From NCBI GenBank assembly GCA_964372165.1, contig CAYJPT010000001.1, positions 6,600 to 70,599 on the forward strand: a DNA stretch of 64,000 bases. Direction: 5' to 3'. The stretch's first letter is position 1. The number at the start of each line of letters is the position of its first letter. The notes under the pieces are model-generated. The model searched no databases. It was given only the letters and a program-made list of their open reading frames with translations, and was not told the DNA's origin. A program made the translations under genes and the position numbers. This document shows positions 36,163 to 44,908 of this stretch, piece by piece. The stretch comes from CAYJAD01 sp964372165 (lineage in GTDB: Bacteria; Desulfobacterota; Desulfovibrionia; Desulfovibrionales; Desulfovibrionaceae).

Positions 36163-38325
36163 TTATGACTCCAAGGTTAAAAAGTCCTTCATAATAACTT
36201 TTAATCCAAAGCCAGAAAAGTTTACTTGGTACTTATCAGGTGGTAAAAATTTTACCATTTTACCACGACCAAAAATTTTATGCTGACAATAGCCAAGTGG
36301 TAATGATTCGGACTTACTTACTGTTGGCTGTTCACTTTCAATTTTTTTCTTATTATCAGATGGTGGTAAAAGTTGCACACTAGGTGTAAAACTACTCTGG
36401 TTTTGCACTCTTTTTTGCATAATTTTACCGTAGCTTTCATACCATTCCTCACACATACCACGTGGAAGTTCTCGCAAAAAAGGACTGGGGGTTGCATAAA
36501 TGCTGCCGGCACTGCCCCTATTGCTAACACAAGATGGTGCATAAAGCTCAAGGTGTTGCTTGGCACGAGTGCAAGCTACATACATTAAGCGCCGCTCTTC
36601 TTCAAAACCTTCAGCATCGTTCAAAGCATGCCTTGAGGGGAAACGCTCCTCCACTAAATCCATTATAAGCACCGCATTCCACTCAAGACCCTTAGCAGAG
36701 TGCACAGTTGAAAGAATAATACATTGTTCATCAATATCATCTTCCTCCACTGTATCAAGCATTAAATCTGCAATAAAAAGATCCAAATGATTTGCACTTT
36801 CTGCCATATGCAAAGTTTCATCCAAGCCTTGCCTGCGCCTTGGCCAGTCATCAGGGTAAGCTGCCTCCAACATAGGTTGATAATGCTCAATAATTGCTTC
36901 TATTTGCTCGCTAGGGCTACGCATAAGCACGCGCTTAGCATCCAAAAATTGCATATCTGCTAAAAAACCTGGATATTTTGCAAACGCTTTTTCTGTGGCA
37001 TTGGCATCACCCTTAATGGCTATGCCATAAAGTTTTAGCATGGTTTTTTTGCCAATTCCCTTGTGCAACATGGCCACACGTTCAAAAGCTGGCATATCAA
37101 AGGGATTTATCAACAAGCGCGCATAAGAGAGAACATCTTTAATATGCGCTGCATCTGCAAAGCGTATTCCGCCATATTTTCTAAATTTTATTCCCGCACG
37201 CTTGAGAGAAATTTCTAAATTATATGAATGAAAACCAGCACGAAATAGAACTGCTATTTCATGTGGTAAATAGCTCTGTAATAATTCAATAATACGTCTT
37301 GTTATAATATCAGCCTGACTTTTGTCTGTTCCTGGTATAACCAGACGCACGGGATTGCCTCCAATGCGCTTGGTAAAAAGTGTTTTTTGATATGACTCTT
37401 GGGCATTTTGCAATAAGGTATTGGCTACATCTAATACCGGCTGCGTTGAGCGGTAGTTTTCTTCTAAACGAATAACCTTAGTATTTGGAAAATTATCTGG
37501 AAAGTCCAAAATATTTCGTACATTAGCCCCACGAAAAGCATATATAGACTGGGCATCATCACCTACAGCCATAACATTACCATGCCCACCAAAGTCCTTG
37601 CTACCCAAAAGTCTTACTAAACGTGCTTGCACCAAGTTAGTATCTTGATACTCATCCACCATAATATGCTGTAAGCCACGTCTAAAATTCTGTAAGGCAG
37701 GGCTATTTTCTTGCAAAAGAGCTTCAAGTTCAAATAGCAAGTCATCATAATCAAGCAAACCTTGTGTACGCCTATAATCTGTATATGCAGCATTAATATC
37801 TTGTAAAGCTTCAGTATGTGGCAATAAGTGATTTGCCTCACGCTGCAAAACTTCTTCTATGCTAATTTCTTTATTGCGAGCTTTGCTTAAAATACCAACT
37901 ATATTTTGGCTTTTTGGAAAAGACCTATCACCTTTACCAAGCTTTAACTCCTCACGACAATGTCTAATGGCAGACGTGATATCGGCACTATCCATAATTG
38001 AAAAGTGCCTTCCATCAAGCCATGCCGGTCGATATTGCCGTAACACACTGTAGGCAAAGGCATGAAACGTGCCCCCACGTACACCCATTAAGCCACGCTC
38101 AAGTAGTTGTGATGCCCTTTTAAGCATTTCTTGTGCTGCTTTGCGAGTAAATGTAAGCAAGAGCATATGCTCAGGGTCAACCTCTTGTTCCACAAGCCAA
38201 GCCAAGCGGTAAATAATGGTACGAGTTTTACCACTGCCTGCTCCAGCAATAACTAAAACTGGACCATCAGGTGCTGTCACCGCTGCATATTGTGCAGGAT
38301 TCAAACTTTTTTCATAATCAATCAT
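36163..38325 (-). CDS. UvrD/PcrA/Rep-type superfamily 1 DNA helicase
   Basis: The 720-residue 3'-5' helicase shows LNPAQYAAVT (Q motif), Walker A GAGSGKTRT near residue 30, motif Ia TFTRKAAQEM, DEYQDTN (Walker B), GDDAQSIYAFRGA (motif III), EENYRSTQ (IV), STVHSAKGLEW (V) and YVACTRAKQHL (VI). It ends with a Lys-rich linker and a short UvrD/PcrA-like C-terminal tail (GRGKMVKFLP). It acts in repair or in clearing replication forks; PcrA, UvrD and Rep cannot be separated by eye. It is co-transcribed with thiL. Confidence 0.92.
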   Translation of the reverse strand: MIDYEKSLNPAQYAAVTAPDGPVLVIAGAGSGKTRTIIYRLAWLVEQEVDPEHMLLLTFTRKAAQEMLKRASQLLERGLMGVRGGTFHAFAYSVLRQYRPAWLDGRHFSIMDSADITSAIRHCREELKLGKGDRSFPKSQNIVGILSKARNKEISIEEVLQREANHLLPHTEALQDINAAYTDYRRTQGLLDYDDLLFELEALLQENSPALQNFRRGLQHIMVDEYQDTNLVQARLVRLLGSKDFGGHGNVMAVGDDAQSIYAFRGANVRNILDFPDNFPNTKVIRLEENYRSTQPVLDVANTLLQNAQESYQKTLFTKRIGGNPVRLVIPGTDKSQADIITRRIIELLQSYLPHEIAVLFRAGFHSYNLEISLKRAGIKFRKYGGIRFADAAHIKDVLSYARLLINPFDMPAFERVAMLHKGIGKKTMLKLYGIAIKGDANATEKAFAKYPGFLADMQFLDAKRVLMRSPSEQIEAIIEHYQPMLEAAYPDDWPRRRQGLDETLHMAESANHLDLFIADLMLDTVEEDDIDEQCIILSTVHSAKGLEWNAVLIMDLVEERFPSRHALNDAEGFEEERRLMYVACTRAKQHLELYAPSCVSNRGSAGSIYATPSPFLRELPRGMCEEWYESYGKIMQKRVQNQSSFTPSVQLLPPSDNKKKIESEQPTVSKSESLPLGYCQHKIFGRGKMVKFLPPDKYQVNFSGFGLKVIMKDFLTLES

Positions 38326-38424
38326 GGGGCTACTCTACTGTTATATGTTGACGCAAGCAAGGTTTACCCTATACATTGTGCGAGAAAATTTTTAAATACA
38401 TTAAATTTCAACAAGGAAACTATT

Positions 38425-38934
38425 ATGTCACAACAATCAGACAACTTTAACAAGGCTGTGGAAATAATATTAGAAGCTGTTATGTTTGAAAATTGGTTAC
38501 GCTTTTATTTCATAAGCGAAACACTTGGTGATGTAGAGGTGCTATACCTTACCGTTCCAGAACAAGGTATGGAGCGTATCAAAGAATTATATCCGCACTT
38601 ATTGCCACTAGCAGAATTAGTAAACAACAAGGAAGTAACCTTTGAATCGTCACGCACAGCCGTCTGTACATATGTAATAACCGACGTTGACGGCAAGCGC
38701 ATTCCACAAAATATGTCTAACATGGTTTTAGACAGCAATACTTTTCAAATAGAGTTGCAATTGTTTACCACATGGGTACAAAGCCACGAAAGCCAATTAG
38801 ACGAAACATTTTTAGAATTTGGTACATGGCAAAACTTTTTCTCACAGTGGAGAGAAACCGACGAAGTTAAGGATTTTCGCCTACAAATGCATGCCAGTGT
38901 AACCATGCCTGAAGGTAAAGAAGGTAAGGCTTAA
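38425..38934 (+). CDS. Hypothetical protein, unknown family
   Basis: ATG 38425 follows AAGGAA; a longer in-frame start at 38290 lies inside the divergent helicase gene and is rejected. The 169-residue product is acidic and soluble (begins MSQQSDNFNKAVEIILEAVM), rich in aromatic residues, with a helix-strand-helix look and no signal peptide. I see no known motif. It sits alone between the helicase and the peroxiredoxin gene. Confidence 0.65.
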   Translation: MSQQSDNFNKAVEIILEAVMFENWLRFYFISETLGDVEVLYLTVPEQGMERIKELYPHLLPLAELVNNKEVTFESSRTAVCTYVITDVDGKRIPQNMSNMVLDSNTFQIELQLFTTWVQSHESQLDETFLEFGTWQNFFSQWRETDEVKDFRLQMHASVTMPEGKEGKA

Positions 38935-39025
38935 TAATTATATTGTAATTCTCCATATAGTATGTAGAATGTTCTTAAGGTTAAAATCCTTTATGTGTAA
39001 GCAAAAATTCTTATGGAGGTATATT

Positions 39026-39577
39026 ATGGCAATAGCTACATCAGCTGAACAAATAAGCCCCTTGGGCGTTGGCAGCAAAGTACCAGATGGTGCGCTATTA
39101 ACTATGGATGGGCAAAGCACTACACTCAAAGCAGTTTTAAATGATAAGGCTGCAGTCATAATTTTTTATCGTGGTGAATGGTGACGCTTTTGCCTCACGC
39201 AGTTAGCGGGAATAAACTTCATCCTTTCAACATTAGAAGAGCGTGGATATTCAGTGCTTAGCATTTGCCCTGATTTACCAGCAGGACTGAAAAACGTACA
39301 TGAAAGCAGGAAACTTGATTTCCCTCTTTTTTCTGATACAAGCGTTGCCCTTTCAGAACAATTTGGCATAGCATTTCATGTTGATGACGCAACTGTTGAT
39401 ATGTATTTAACAAAATACAATATTGATCTTGAAAAAGCTTCAGGCGAAAAACATCATAACTTACCCGTACCGGCTGTGTTTGTAATTGACGCAGAGGGCA
39501 CAATTAAATTTGCATACACCAATGCAGATCATACTACACGCCTAAGCAATGATGAGCTACTAGAGCAGGCTACTTAA
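39026..39577 (+). CDS. Peroxiredoxin-like selenoprotein (UGA at codon 53 read as Sec)
   Basis: ATG 39026 has GGAGG 7 nt upstream. The frame contains a single TGA at 39182-39184 and otherwise runs 183 codons to TAA. Read through, the protein is a peroxiredoxin/AhpC-TSA thioredoxin fold: GSKVPDGALLTMDG, then IIFYRGEW-U-RFCLTQL, where most relatives have CxxC, then SICPDLPAG and a C-terminal VPAVFVIDAEGTIKFAY. The UGA falls exactly at the peroxidatic/redox position, with Cys56 as the resolving partner. Homology continues cleanly on both sides in one frame, so selenocysteine fits far better than a pseudogene. It would reduce peroxides in the cytoplasm. Sel genes are not in the window. The stop codon lies in a repeat end. 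Confidence 0.85.
39182..39208 (+). promoter_or_regulatory. UGA codon and putative SECIS hairpin
   Basis: Directly after the UGA (39182-39184), CGCU (39185-39188) pairs with AGCG (39205-39208), and UUGC (39190-39193) pairs with GCAG (39199-39202, one U-G) around a CUCAC loop. Bacterial SECIS elements lie at this position, but the loop lacks the G/U-rich apex best known from E. coli. The hairpin is therefore a candidate only. Confidence 0.5.
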
Positions 39578-39597
39578 GGAAATCAGCGTTTCCTTAA
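39574..39597. repeat. Short TTAAGGAAA palindrome at the peroxiredoxin stop
   Basis: TTAAGGAAA (39574-39582), a 5-nt spacer and GTTTCCTTAA form a 24-bp palindrome made of the family A ends. The TAA at 39575-39577 is the stop codon of the peroxiredoxin gene. Confidence 0.6.
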
Positions 39598-39629
39598 ATA
39601 TACATTTATAAAATCATACAAAATCTATT

Positions 39630-39663
39630 AAAGACCTTTATGTAGCTTTGCATAAAGGTCTTT
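39630..39663 (+). terminator. Terminator after the peroxiredoxin gene
   Basis: A perfect 13-bp stem AAAGACCTTTATG/CATAAAGGTCTTT (39630-39642/39651-39663) has an 8-nt loop. It isolates the selenoprotein gene from the flagellar operon. Confidence 0.8.
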
Positions 39664-39697
39664 GCATTTCCGTTAGTTACTAACTATTTTCTCTTTG

Positions 39698-39713
39698 TGG
39701 AATAGATTGTGCA
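39698..39713 (+). promoter_or_regulatory. Candidate sigma-54 promoter of the flgI operon
   Basis: TGG-AATAGATTGT-GCA gives the GG-N10-GC spacing of -24/-12 promoters, 40 bp before the flgI ATG and just after the upstream terminator. Late or middle flagellar genes in this group are commonly RpoN-dependent. The flanking consensus match is partial. Confidence 0.5.
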
Positions 39714-39752
39714 TCTAGGTGCATAGTAAACTGTCACCAAGGAGAAAGTGTC

Positions 39753-40862
39753 ATGATTTTGACTTATCGTAATTATATACAAATTTTTCTGGCTATAGCC
39801 ATAGTCTTTGCTCTTGTAATACCTGCCAAGGCTGTTCGTATAAAAGACATTGCCACATTTTCCGGTGTGCGTGACAACCAGCTTATTGGATATGGTCTTG
39901 TTGTAGGCCTTAGCGGAACAGGTGATAAAACCGGATCAGTTTTTACAACTTCATCCATTGCCAATATGATGGATAAAATGGGTGTTGCCGTTGATCCAGA
40001 TAAACTTAAAGTAAAAAACGTTGCATCTGTAATGGTTACAGCGCGTATGCCTATATCCGCAAAACCTGGTACACGTCTTGATGTTACAATTTCTTCAGTT
40101 GGTGATGCATCCTCACTACTTGGCGGTGTTCTTTTACAAACATCACTTAAAGGTGTTGATGGCAAAACCTATATGCTGGCTCAAGGCTCTTTAACTGTTG
40201 GTGGTTTTTCTGCCGGTGGTGCTGCTGCTAATGCTCAAAAAAATATTGCTACTGTTGGCATCATTCCCGGCGGTGGTATTGTGGAGCGCGGCATACCATT
40301 TGAATTTAATGATCAAGATAACCTAACCTTAAGTATGCGCATTGCGGACTTTAGTACCAGCCAAAAAATAGCTGAACGGCTCAATGCAGCTATGGGTGGC
40401 CCTTTTTCCAAAGCAACAGATGCATCTACAGTAGAAATTACCATTCCTCCGCAATATAAAAATAATATGGTTCCACTTATGGCCTCATTAGAAAACATTG
40501 AAATTTCGCCTGATTCTCCAGCTAAGGTTGTGGTTGATGAAAAAACAGGGACTGTTGTACTTGGGCGTAATGTACGTATTTCGCAAACGGCTGTAGCGCA
40601 TGGAAATTTACAAATTACAGTACAAGAAACAGAGCAAGTTTCGCAGCCTGGTCCATTTTCGCAAGGACAAACTGTGGTCACTCCTGAAACAGCCATTAAC
40701 GTGCGTGAAGAAAATCGCCGCCTTATGATGGTTGAAGGTGCTACACTGCAAGAATTGGTAGATGGACTAAATGCCATTGGTGCAACCCCTCGTGACTTAA
40801 TCTCAATACTACGCACTTTACAAGTTTCCGGTGCTTTACATGCAGATTTGGAGGTAATTTAA
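39753..40862 (+). CDS. flgI: Flagellar P-ring protein FlgI
   Basis: The 369-residue protein has a signal peptide (cleavage near IPAKA, residue 27) and FlgI hallmarks: [43 protein letters not shown] and the C-terminal [18 protein letters not shown]. It forms the periplasmic ring around the flagellar rod in the peptidoglycan layer. AAGGAG lies 7-8 nt before the ATG. It leads a seven-gene run to fliW. Confidence 0.96.
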   Translation: MILTYRNYIQIFLAIAIVFALVIPAKAVRIKDIATFSGVRDNQLIGYGLVVGLSGTGDKTGSVFTTSSIANMMDKMGVAVDPDKLKVKNVASVMVTARMPISAKPGTRLDVTISSVGDASSLLGGVLLQTSLKGVDGKTYMLAQGSLTVGGFSAGGAAANAQKNIATVGIIPGGGIVERGIPFEFNDQDNLTLSMRIADFSTSQKIAERLNAAMGGPFSKATDASTVEITIPPQYKNNMVPLMASLENIEISPDSPAKVVVDEKTGTVVLGRNVRISQTAVAHGNLQITVQETEQVSQPGPFSQGQTVVTPETAINVREENRRLMMVEGATLQELVDGLNAIGATPRDLISILRTLQVSGALHADLEVI

Positions 40863-40863
40863 T

Positions 40864-42219
40864 ATGTCAGTAAATCAATTAAATATGCTTCAAACCAAGG
40901 GACATATGCAAGCTCAAGACTTGGAACTTAAGCAAAATCAAGTTTCATCGCTTACAAAAAGCAATCTAGATCCTGCTGCAAAAGAAAAGAAGCTACGCGA
41001 AGCTTGTGAGGGTTTTGAGTCAATTTTTATACAAAAAATGTGGCAACAAATGCGTGCTACTCTACCTCAAGAAAATCCCCTAGTAGGACGAGAAGAAAAA
41101 TTTTGGCAAGGCATGTATGATCAGGAACTTGCTAAAAAGATGGCTTCATCTGGTGGTATTGGTCTTGCGGATATGATGTACAGTCAACTTTCTCGCAACT
41201 TGGTTTCAGCTAGTCGTACTACAGCTGATGCTATGGGACAGAATAAAGGTTTTGAAATTAGCTCAACACCACTATTGCCTGTACAAGATTCTGCGCCTAT
41301 GCAGGCACAAAGCTCCCCAAATGCTTTAGACCAAGGTACTAAGGTGCAAACCAATGACAATAAATTAAGTGCTAACAATAATGTAACGCAACCAAGCAAC
41401 GTTTCGCAAAACATAACTAATAGCACAGCTTCAACTATACCAAATAGTATTTATAGTGGTGCTGCTCCACATATGGGCGAAAGTGCAAGTCATGATGCAA
41501 ACACTAACACAAACCACAATAGCAATTTTGTGGCAAATGCAAGCAACAATATGCAAGCAAGCGCAATGACTTCTAGCCCAAATAGCACACCAATTGTGGA
41601 GCAATACCTTACTAATATACAAAACAAGCAAACAGCAACAGCAACAACGCAAGAAATTCCAACAGGTCTTGAACTTGCAAGACAAGCTCAGCTACAAGCT
41701 ACAAATCAGCCACCCTTAAATGGTGTTTTACCAAGGCAAAACACACCGCTTAATGCCAATGACTTACAAATACAAAATGCCTTTATTCAACCAAATGCCA
41801 ATACTTCCGTAGTTGCAGGGATAACACAAGCCATGGGCAATGCAGCTATGACTAACACTTCTTTGGGAAATAGTTCTGGGCAAATAGCACCGGGTGCGGC
41901 TCTTATGCAAGCGCAAATTGGCAATCAAACACTAGAAAATACGCAACAACATATCATTCGCACTACCTATACAACTAATATTCCAGCTAATGAGCGTAGC
42001 AAGCGTAAAAGCAGTCAACATTTAACTTCAGGCCAGCCAACGGTACAAAACTTAACAACGGCTTATCCTTATGGTTCAAGTAAGGTAAATAATGCTCAAG
42101 GTAATGCTGCAGTGCAATCCACAAATGCAAGACAGCTTGCTCAATCCCCCCTTGTGCAAGAACTTGAAAGTTCACCAATTACACCTGTAGCTGCGCCAAA
42201 TGAACAAGATAAGAGCTAA
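40864..42219 (+). CDS. flgJ: FlgJ-type rod-binding protein with long Asn/Thr/Gln-rich tail
   Basis: Residues about 35-115 are the rod-binding domain (LREACEGFESIFIQKMWQQM, GREEKFWQGMYDQELAKKM, GGIGLADMMYSQL) that caps the growing rod. The remaining 330 or so residues are low-complexity, rich in Asn, Thr, Gln, Ala and Ser. No glucosaminidase or transglycosylase domain is present, unlike enteric FlgJ, so wall cleavage must come from another enzyme. It starts 1 bp after the flgI stop, with GGAGG inside the end of flgI. Confidence 0.85.
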   Translation: MSVNQLNMLQTKGHMQAQDLELKQNQVSSLTKSNLDPAAKEKKLREACEGFESIFIQKMWQQMRATLPQENPLVGREEKFWQGMYDQELAKKMASSGGIGLADMMYSQLSRNLVSASRTTADAMGQNKGFEISSTPLLPVQDSAPMQAQSSPNALDQGTKVQTNDNKLSANNNVTQPSNVSQNITNSTASTIPNSIYSGAAPHMGESASHDANTNTNHNSNFVANASNNMQASAMTSSPNSTPIVEQYLTNIQNKQTATATTQEIPTGLELARQAQLQATNQPPLNGVLPRQNTPLNANDLQIQNAFIQPNANTSVVAGITQAMGNAAMTNTSLGNSSGQIAPGAALMQAQIGNQTLENTQQHIIRTTYTTNIPANERSKRKSSQHLTSGQPTVQNLTTAYPYGSSKVNNAQGNAAVQSTNARQLAQSPLVQELESSPITPVAAPNEQDKS

Positions 42220-42297
42220 GCGAAATAAAGGCATGATATTTGCATTATAAGTTTATATAAATTTTATGGGCACATTTTACCATACAAGGAAGATATA

Positions 42298-42765
42298 ATG
42301 TACCAACAAATACACAATACCCTAACCAGACAAAGCCAAGGTCTAAAGCTTTTGGTAAGTTTGTTAGATGAAGAATATGACCTTTTACGTCAGCGTGAAA
42401 CTGATGCCGTTGTCGCCATAGAGTTTAGCATACATGAACTTATTCGCCAATTGGCATACGAAAAAGAATTTGTTATTCGTATGCTTAACGGTGGAAAAAT
42501 ATTACATTATGTTGAGCTATTACCTGCTGGACAAAGCGAGGTTTTGCTTGAACTATATAAAAGTATTGGCACAAATGAGCAAAGAGCATCGCGGCAAGCT
42601 TCACGCAATGCGCAACTTTCTTTAGCCTTGCTTGATCAAAGTCAACGCCTTATGCAAGAGCTACACAGTCACATAATACCTAAGCCCACACCAACCTATG
42701 GTAGACGTGGTGCTATGGGCACAAGACAAAGACCACAAGCCAGTCTTATTTCTGGGAGGCTCTAA
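42298..42765 (+). CDS. flgN: FlgN-like flagellar chaperone
   Basis: The 155-residue, largely helical protein (SQGLKLLVSLLDEEYDLLRQ, RQLAYEKEFVIRML) has the size and coiled-coil pattern of FlgN, the export chaperone for FlgK and FlgL. It sits directly before flgK, its usual place. The C-terminal 25 residues are Arg/Pro-rich and probably disordered. Its TAA overlaps the flgK ATG by one base. Confidence 0.75.
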   Translation: MYQQIHNTLTRQSQGLKLLVSLLDEEYDLLRQRETDAVVAIEFSIHELIRQLAYEKEFVIRMLNGGKILHYVELLPAGQSEVLLELYKSIGTNEQRASRQASRNAQLSLALLDQSQRLMQELHSHIIPKPTPTYGRRGAMGTRQRPQASLISGRL

Positions 42766-44885
42766 TGTCCATTAACGGTTTATTCAATATAGGCCAATCG
42801 GCTCTTAACGCGCAACAAAATACCATTGCTACTACTGGTAATAATATTGCTAATGTGAATACACCTGGTTATTCACGTCAATATGTGCAGCTTGAGGATG
42901 CCTTTGCCCTTACTGATAAACCTGGTGCCCAAGGTATGGGCGTTGATGCTGTTCAAGTTTTACGCCGCTTTGACCAATTTATTGAAGTTTCTTTTTTAGA
43001 TAAATATACCGAAGCCTCACGCTGGGAACAACAATCAACCACCATGACCAGCGTAGAAAGCATTTTTAATGAAGCAAATCGTACTGGTATTAGTGATAGT
43101 ATGACTGCCTTTTTTAAAGCATGGCAAGACCTTGCACTACGCCCCGATGATTCTGCAACAAGGCAAAACTTGCTTTCAACTTCTGACAATTTAAGCTTGC
43201 TTGTACGCCAATCTATGGAAGATTTAGAGCAAATCCGCCAGCAAATGGATTTATCTATTCAAGTTGATGTTGATAGAGCCAATGAATTAATAGGAACCAT
43301 TGCAGAATTAAATAAGCAAATTACCCAAAATACCATTGTGGGTGTTAGCAATCCCAACGACCTCATGGATAAGCGTGATGTAGCCATACGTGAACTTGCT
43401 GAAATTGTTGACATAGACACACAATATGGTGATGGTAATGACATAACAATTCGCCTATCCAATGGCTTTCCCTTAGTGCAAGGACATGAAACATTTTCTT
43501 TAGAAGTTTTAGGTCATCGCTCTGAAAGTAATAAAGTGCCTGATTCCACTTATGAAGGTAATATCACATTTGATGGTGCAGATTCGCGTGAATACACAGT
43601 TGAAATGCTAAGCGGTGGTGACGCAGGAGCAGTTGGTGCAGCTACAAATCCAACATTTAGGGTATCACTTGACGGCGGCAAAACTTGGTTACGTGATGAA
43701 GATGGTACAGAGTCCGTATTTGAAGTAACTGACGATAACGGCGATGGCGAAGTTGATCCAGTGCTTGTACATAACCTTAAAATATCATTTAGTGAAACTG
43801 ACGACTTCACAGCCAATGATCGTTTTATTATAACTCCCAAAAGTGGTTTATATTGGATTGAGCCCACACGTGGACCTCAAAATATTACACCACAAACCTA
43901 TTTTGACGGGACTGAAAATCAAGATCGTTTATCTGGTGGCACACTTACAGCTTTCTTTAATGTGCGTGATGAGCATATAGGACGCTACGAAGACGAGCTT
44001 GACGCTGTTGCCCATAGTCTTATATGGGAAGTAAATAAACTACATAGTCAGGGTGCTGGACTTGAGCATGTTTCTTACTATGCCGGAACAGAGCAAGTTA
44101 CTGACACAAGCATTGCCCTAAATACACCGCAAAGCGGGTTGGAATTTGCTGATAAATTAACAGAGGGTAATATACATTTTCATTTTTATGATAAAGAAAC
44201 AGGTAGCTACTACGATGGTGGCATGTTAGATTTTGATACCGCTACCGACGGCATACAAAACTTTGACCCCTCAGTACACAGCCTTCAAGATGTTGCAAGT
44301 GCTATTAATAACACCTTTGGAACTGAAATCAGTGCTACCATTCTTGATAATAAGTTAAGCCTTAATATCAATAACCCTGACCTTGAATTTTCATTAGGTA
44401 CTGATACCACCGGCGTTATGGCAGCCCTTGGCATTAACACATTTTTTCAAGGGGATGATGCCACAAGTATCGCGCTTAATTCGGATATACACTCTGACCT
44501 TAACCGCATTGCGGCAGGCTACATTAACGGCAAAAACGAACTTAACCCCGGTGATGATGCTCTAGCCAATGGCGTTGGTAATTTACTTACTGAAAAAGTA
44601 GAAATATCCACAGTTTGGCGTACTACAAGTGATCAAAGTATTTCAGAATATTACAGCACATTTGTTTCTCGTGTTGGTGCTGATACACGTACAGCACATA
44701 CCAATGCCGAATACAATACGGCCCTTGCTAATGACTTAAGTGCACAACAGCAAGCGGTATCAGGTGTTAACCTTGATGAGGAAATGTCTAATTTAATTAA
44801 GTTTCAACATTCCTATACCGCAGCGGCAAAGCTAATTACCACAGCAGATGAAATGCTACAAACATTGCTTGGCCTTAAGCAATAA
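42765..44885 (+). CDS. flgK: Flagellar hook-associated protein 1 (FlgK)
   Basis: The 706-residue protein has the N-terminal SINGLFNIGQSALNAQQ / IANVNTPGYSRQ signature and the C-terminal SGVNLDEEMSNLIKFQHSYTAAAKLI coiled region. It is longer than enteric FlgK (about 550). The extra length lies centrally and includes a beta-rich segment with SLDGGKTW (about 304-311) and FIITPKSG, similar in style to an insert in FlgL. It is exported through the flagellar type III system and forms the hook-filament junction. Confidence 0.94.
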   Translation: MSINGLFNIGQSALNAQQNTIATTGNNIANVNTPGYSRQYVQLEDAFALTDKPGAQGMGVDAVQVLRRFDQFIEVSFLDKYTEASRWEQQSTTMTSVESIFNEANRTGISDSMTAFFKAWQDLALRPDDSATRQNLLSTSDNLSLLVRQSMEDLEQIRQQMDLSIQVDVDRANELIGTIAELNKQITQNTIVGVSNPNDLMDKRDVAIRELAEIVDIDTQYGDGNDITIRLSNGFPLVQGHETFSLEVLGHRSESNKVPDSTYEGNITFDGADSREYTVEMLSGGDAGAVGAATNPTFRVSLDGGKTWLRDEDGTESVFEVTDDNGDGEVDPVLVHNLKISFSETDDFTANDRFIITPKSGLYWIEPTRGPQNITPQTYFDGTENQDRLSGGTLTAFFNVRDEHIGRYEDELDAVAHSLIWEVNKLHSQGAGLEHVSYYAGTEQVTDTSIALNTPQSGLEFADKLTEGNIHFHFYDKETGSYYDGGMLDFDTATDGIQNFDPSVHSLQDVASAINNTFGTEISATILDNKLSLNINNPDLEFSLGTDTTGVMAALGINTFFQGDDATSIALNSDIHSDLNRIAAGYINGKNELNPGDDALANGVGNLLTEKVEISTVWRTTSDQSISEYYSTFVSRVGADTRTAHTNAEYNTALANDLSAQQQAVSGVNLDEEMSNLIKFQHSYTAAAKLITTADEMLQTLLGLKQ

Positions 44886-44908
44886 AGCAAATAGGATAGG
44901 AGTTTAAT

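Noticed and set aside
38290..38424. Upstream extension of the 38425 gene
   Set aside because: It would overlap the divergent helicase start; ATG 38425 has its own AAGGAA site.
39026..39184. Truncated 52-residue peroxiredoxin fragment or frameshifted pseudogene
   Set aside because: The frame is identical on both sides of the TGA, no indel is needed, and the TGA falls exactly at the active-site Cys position, so selenocysteine explains the data better.
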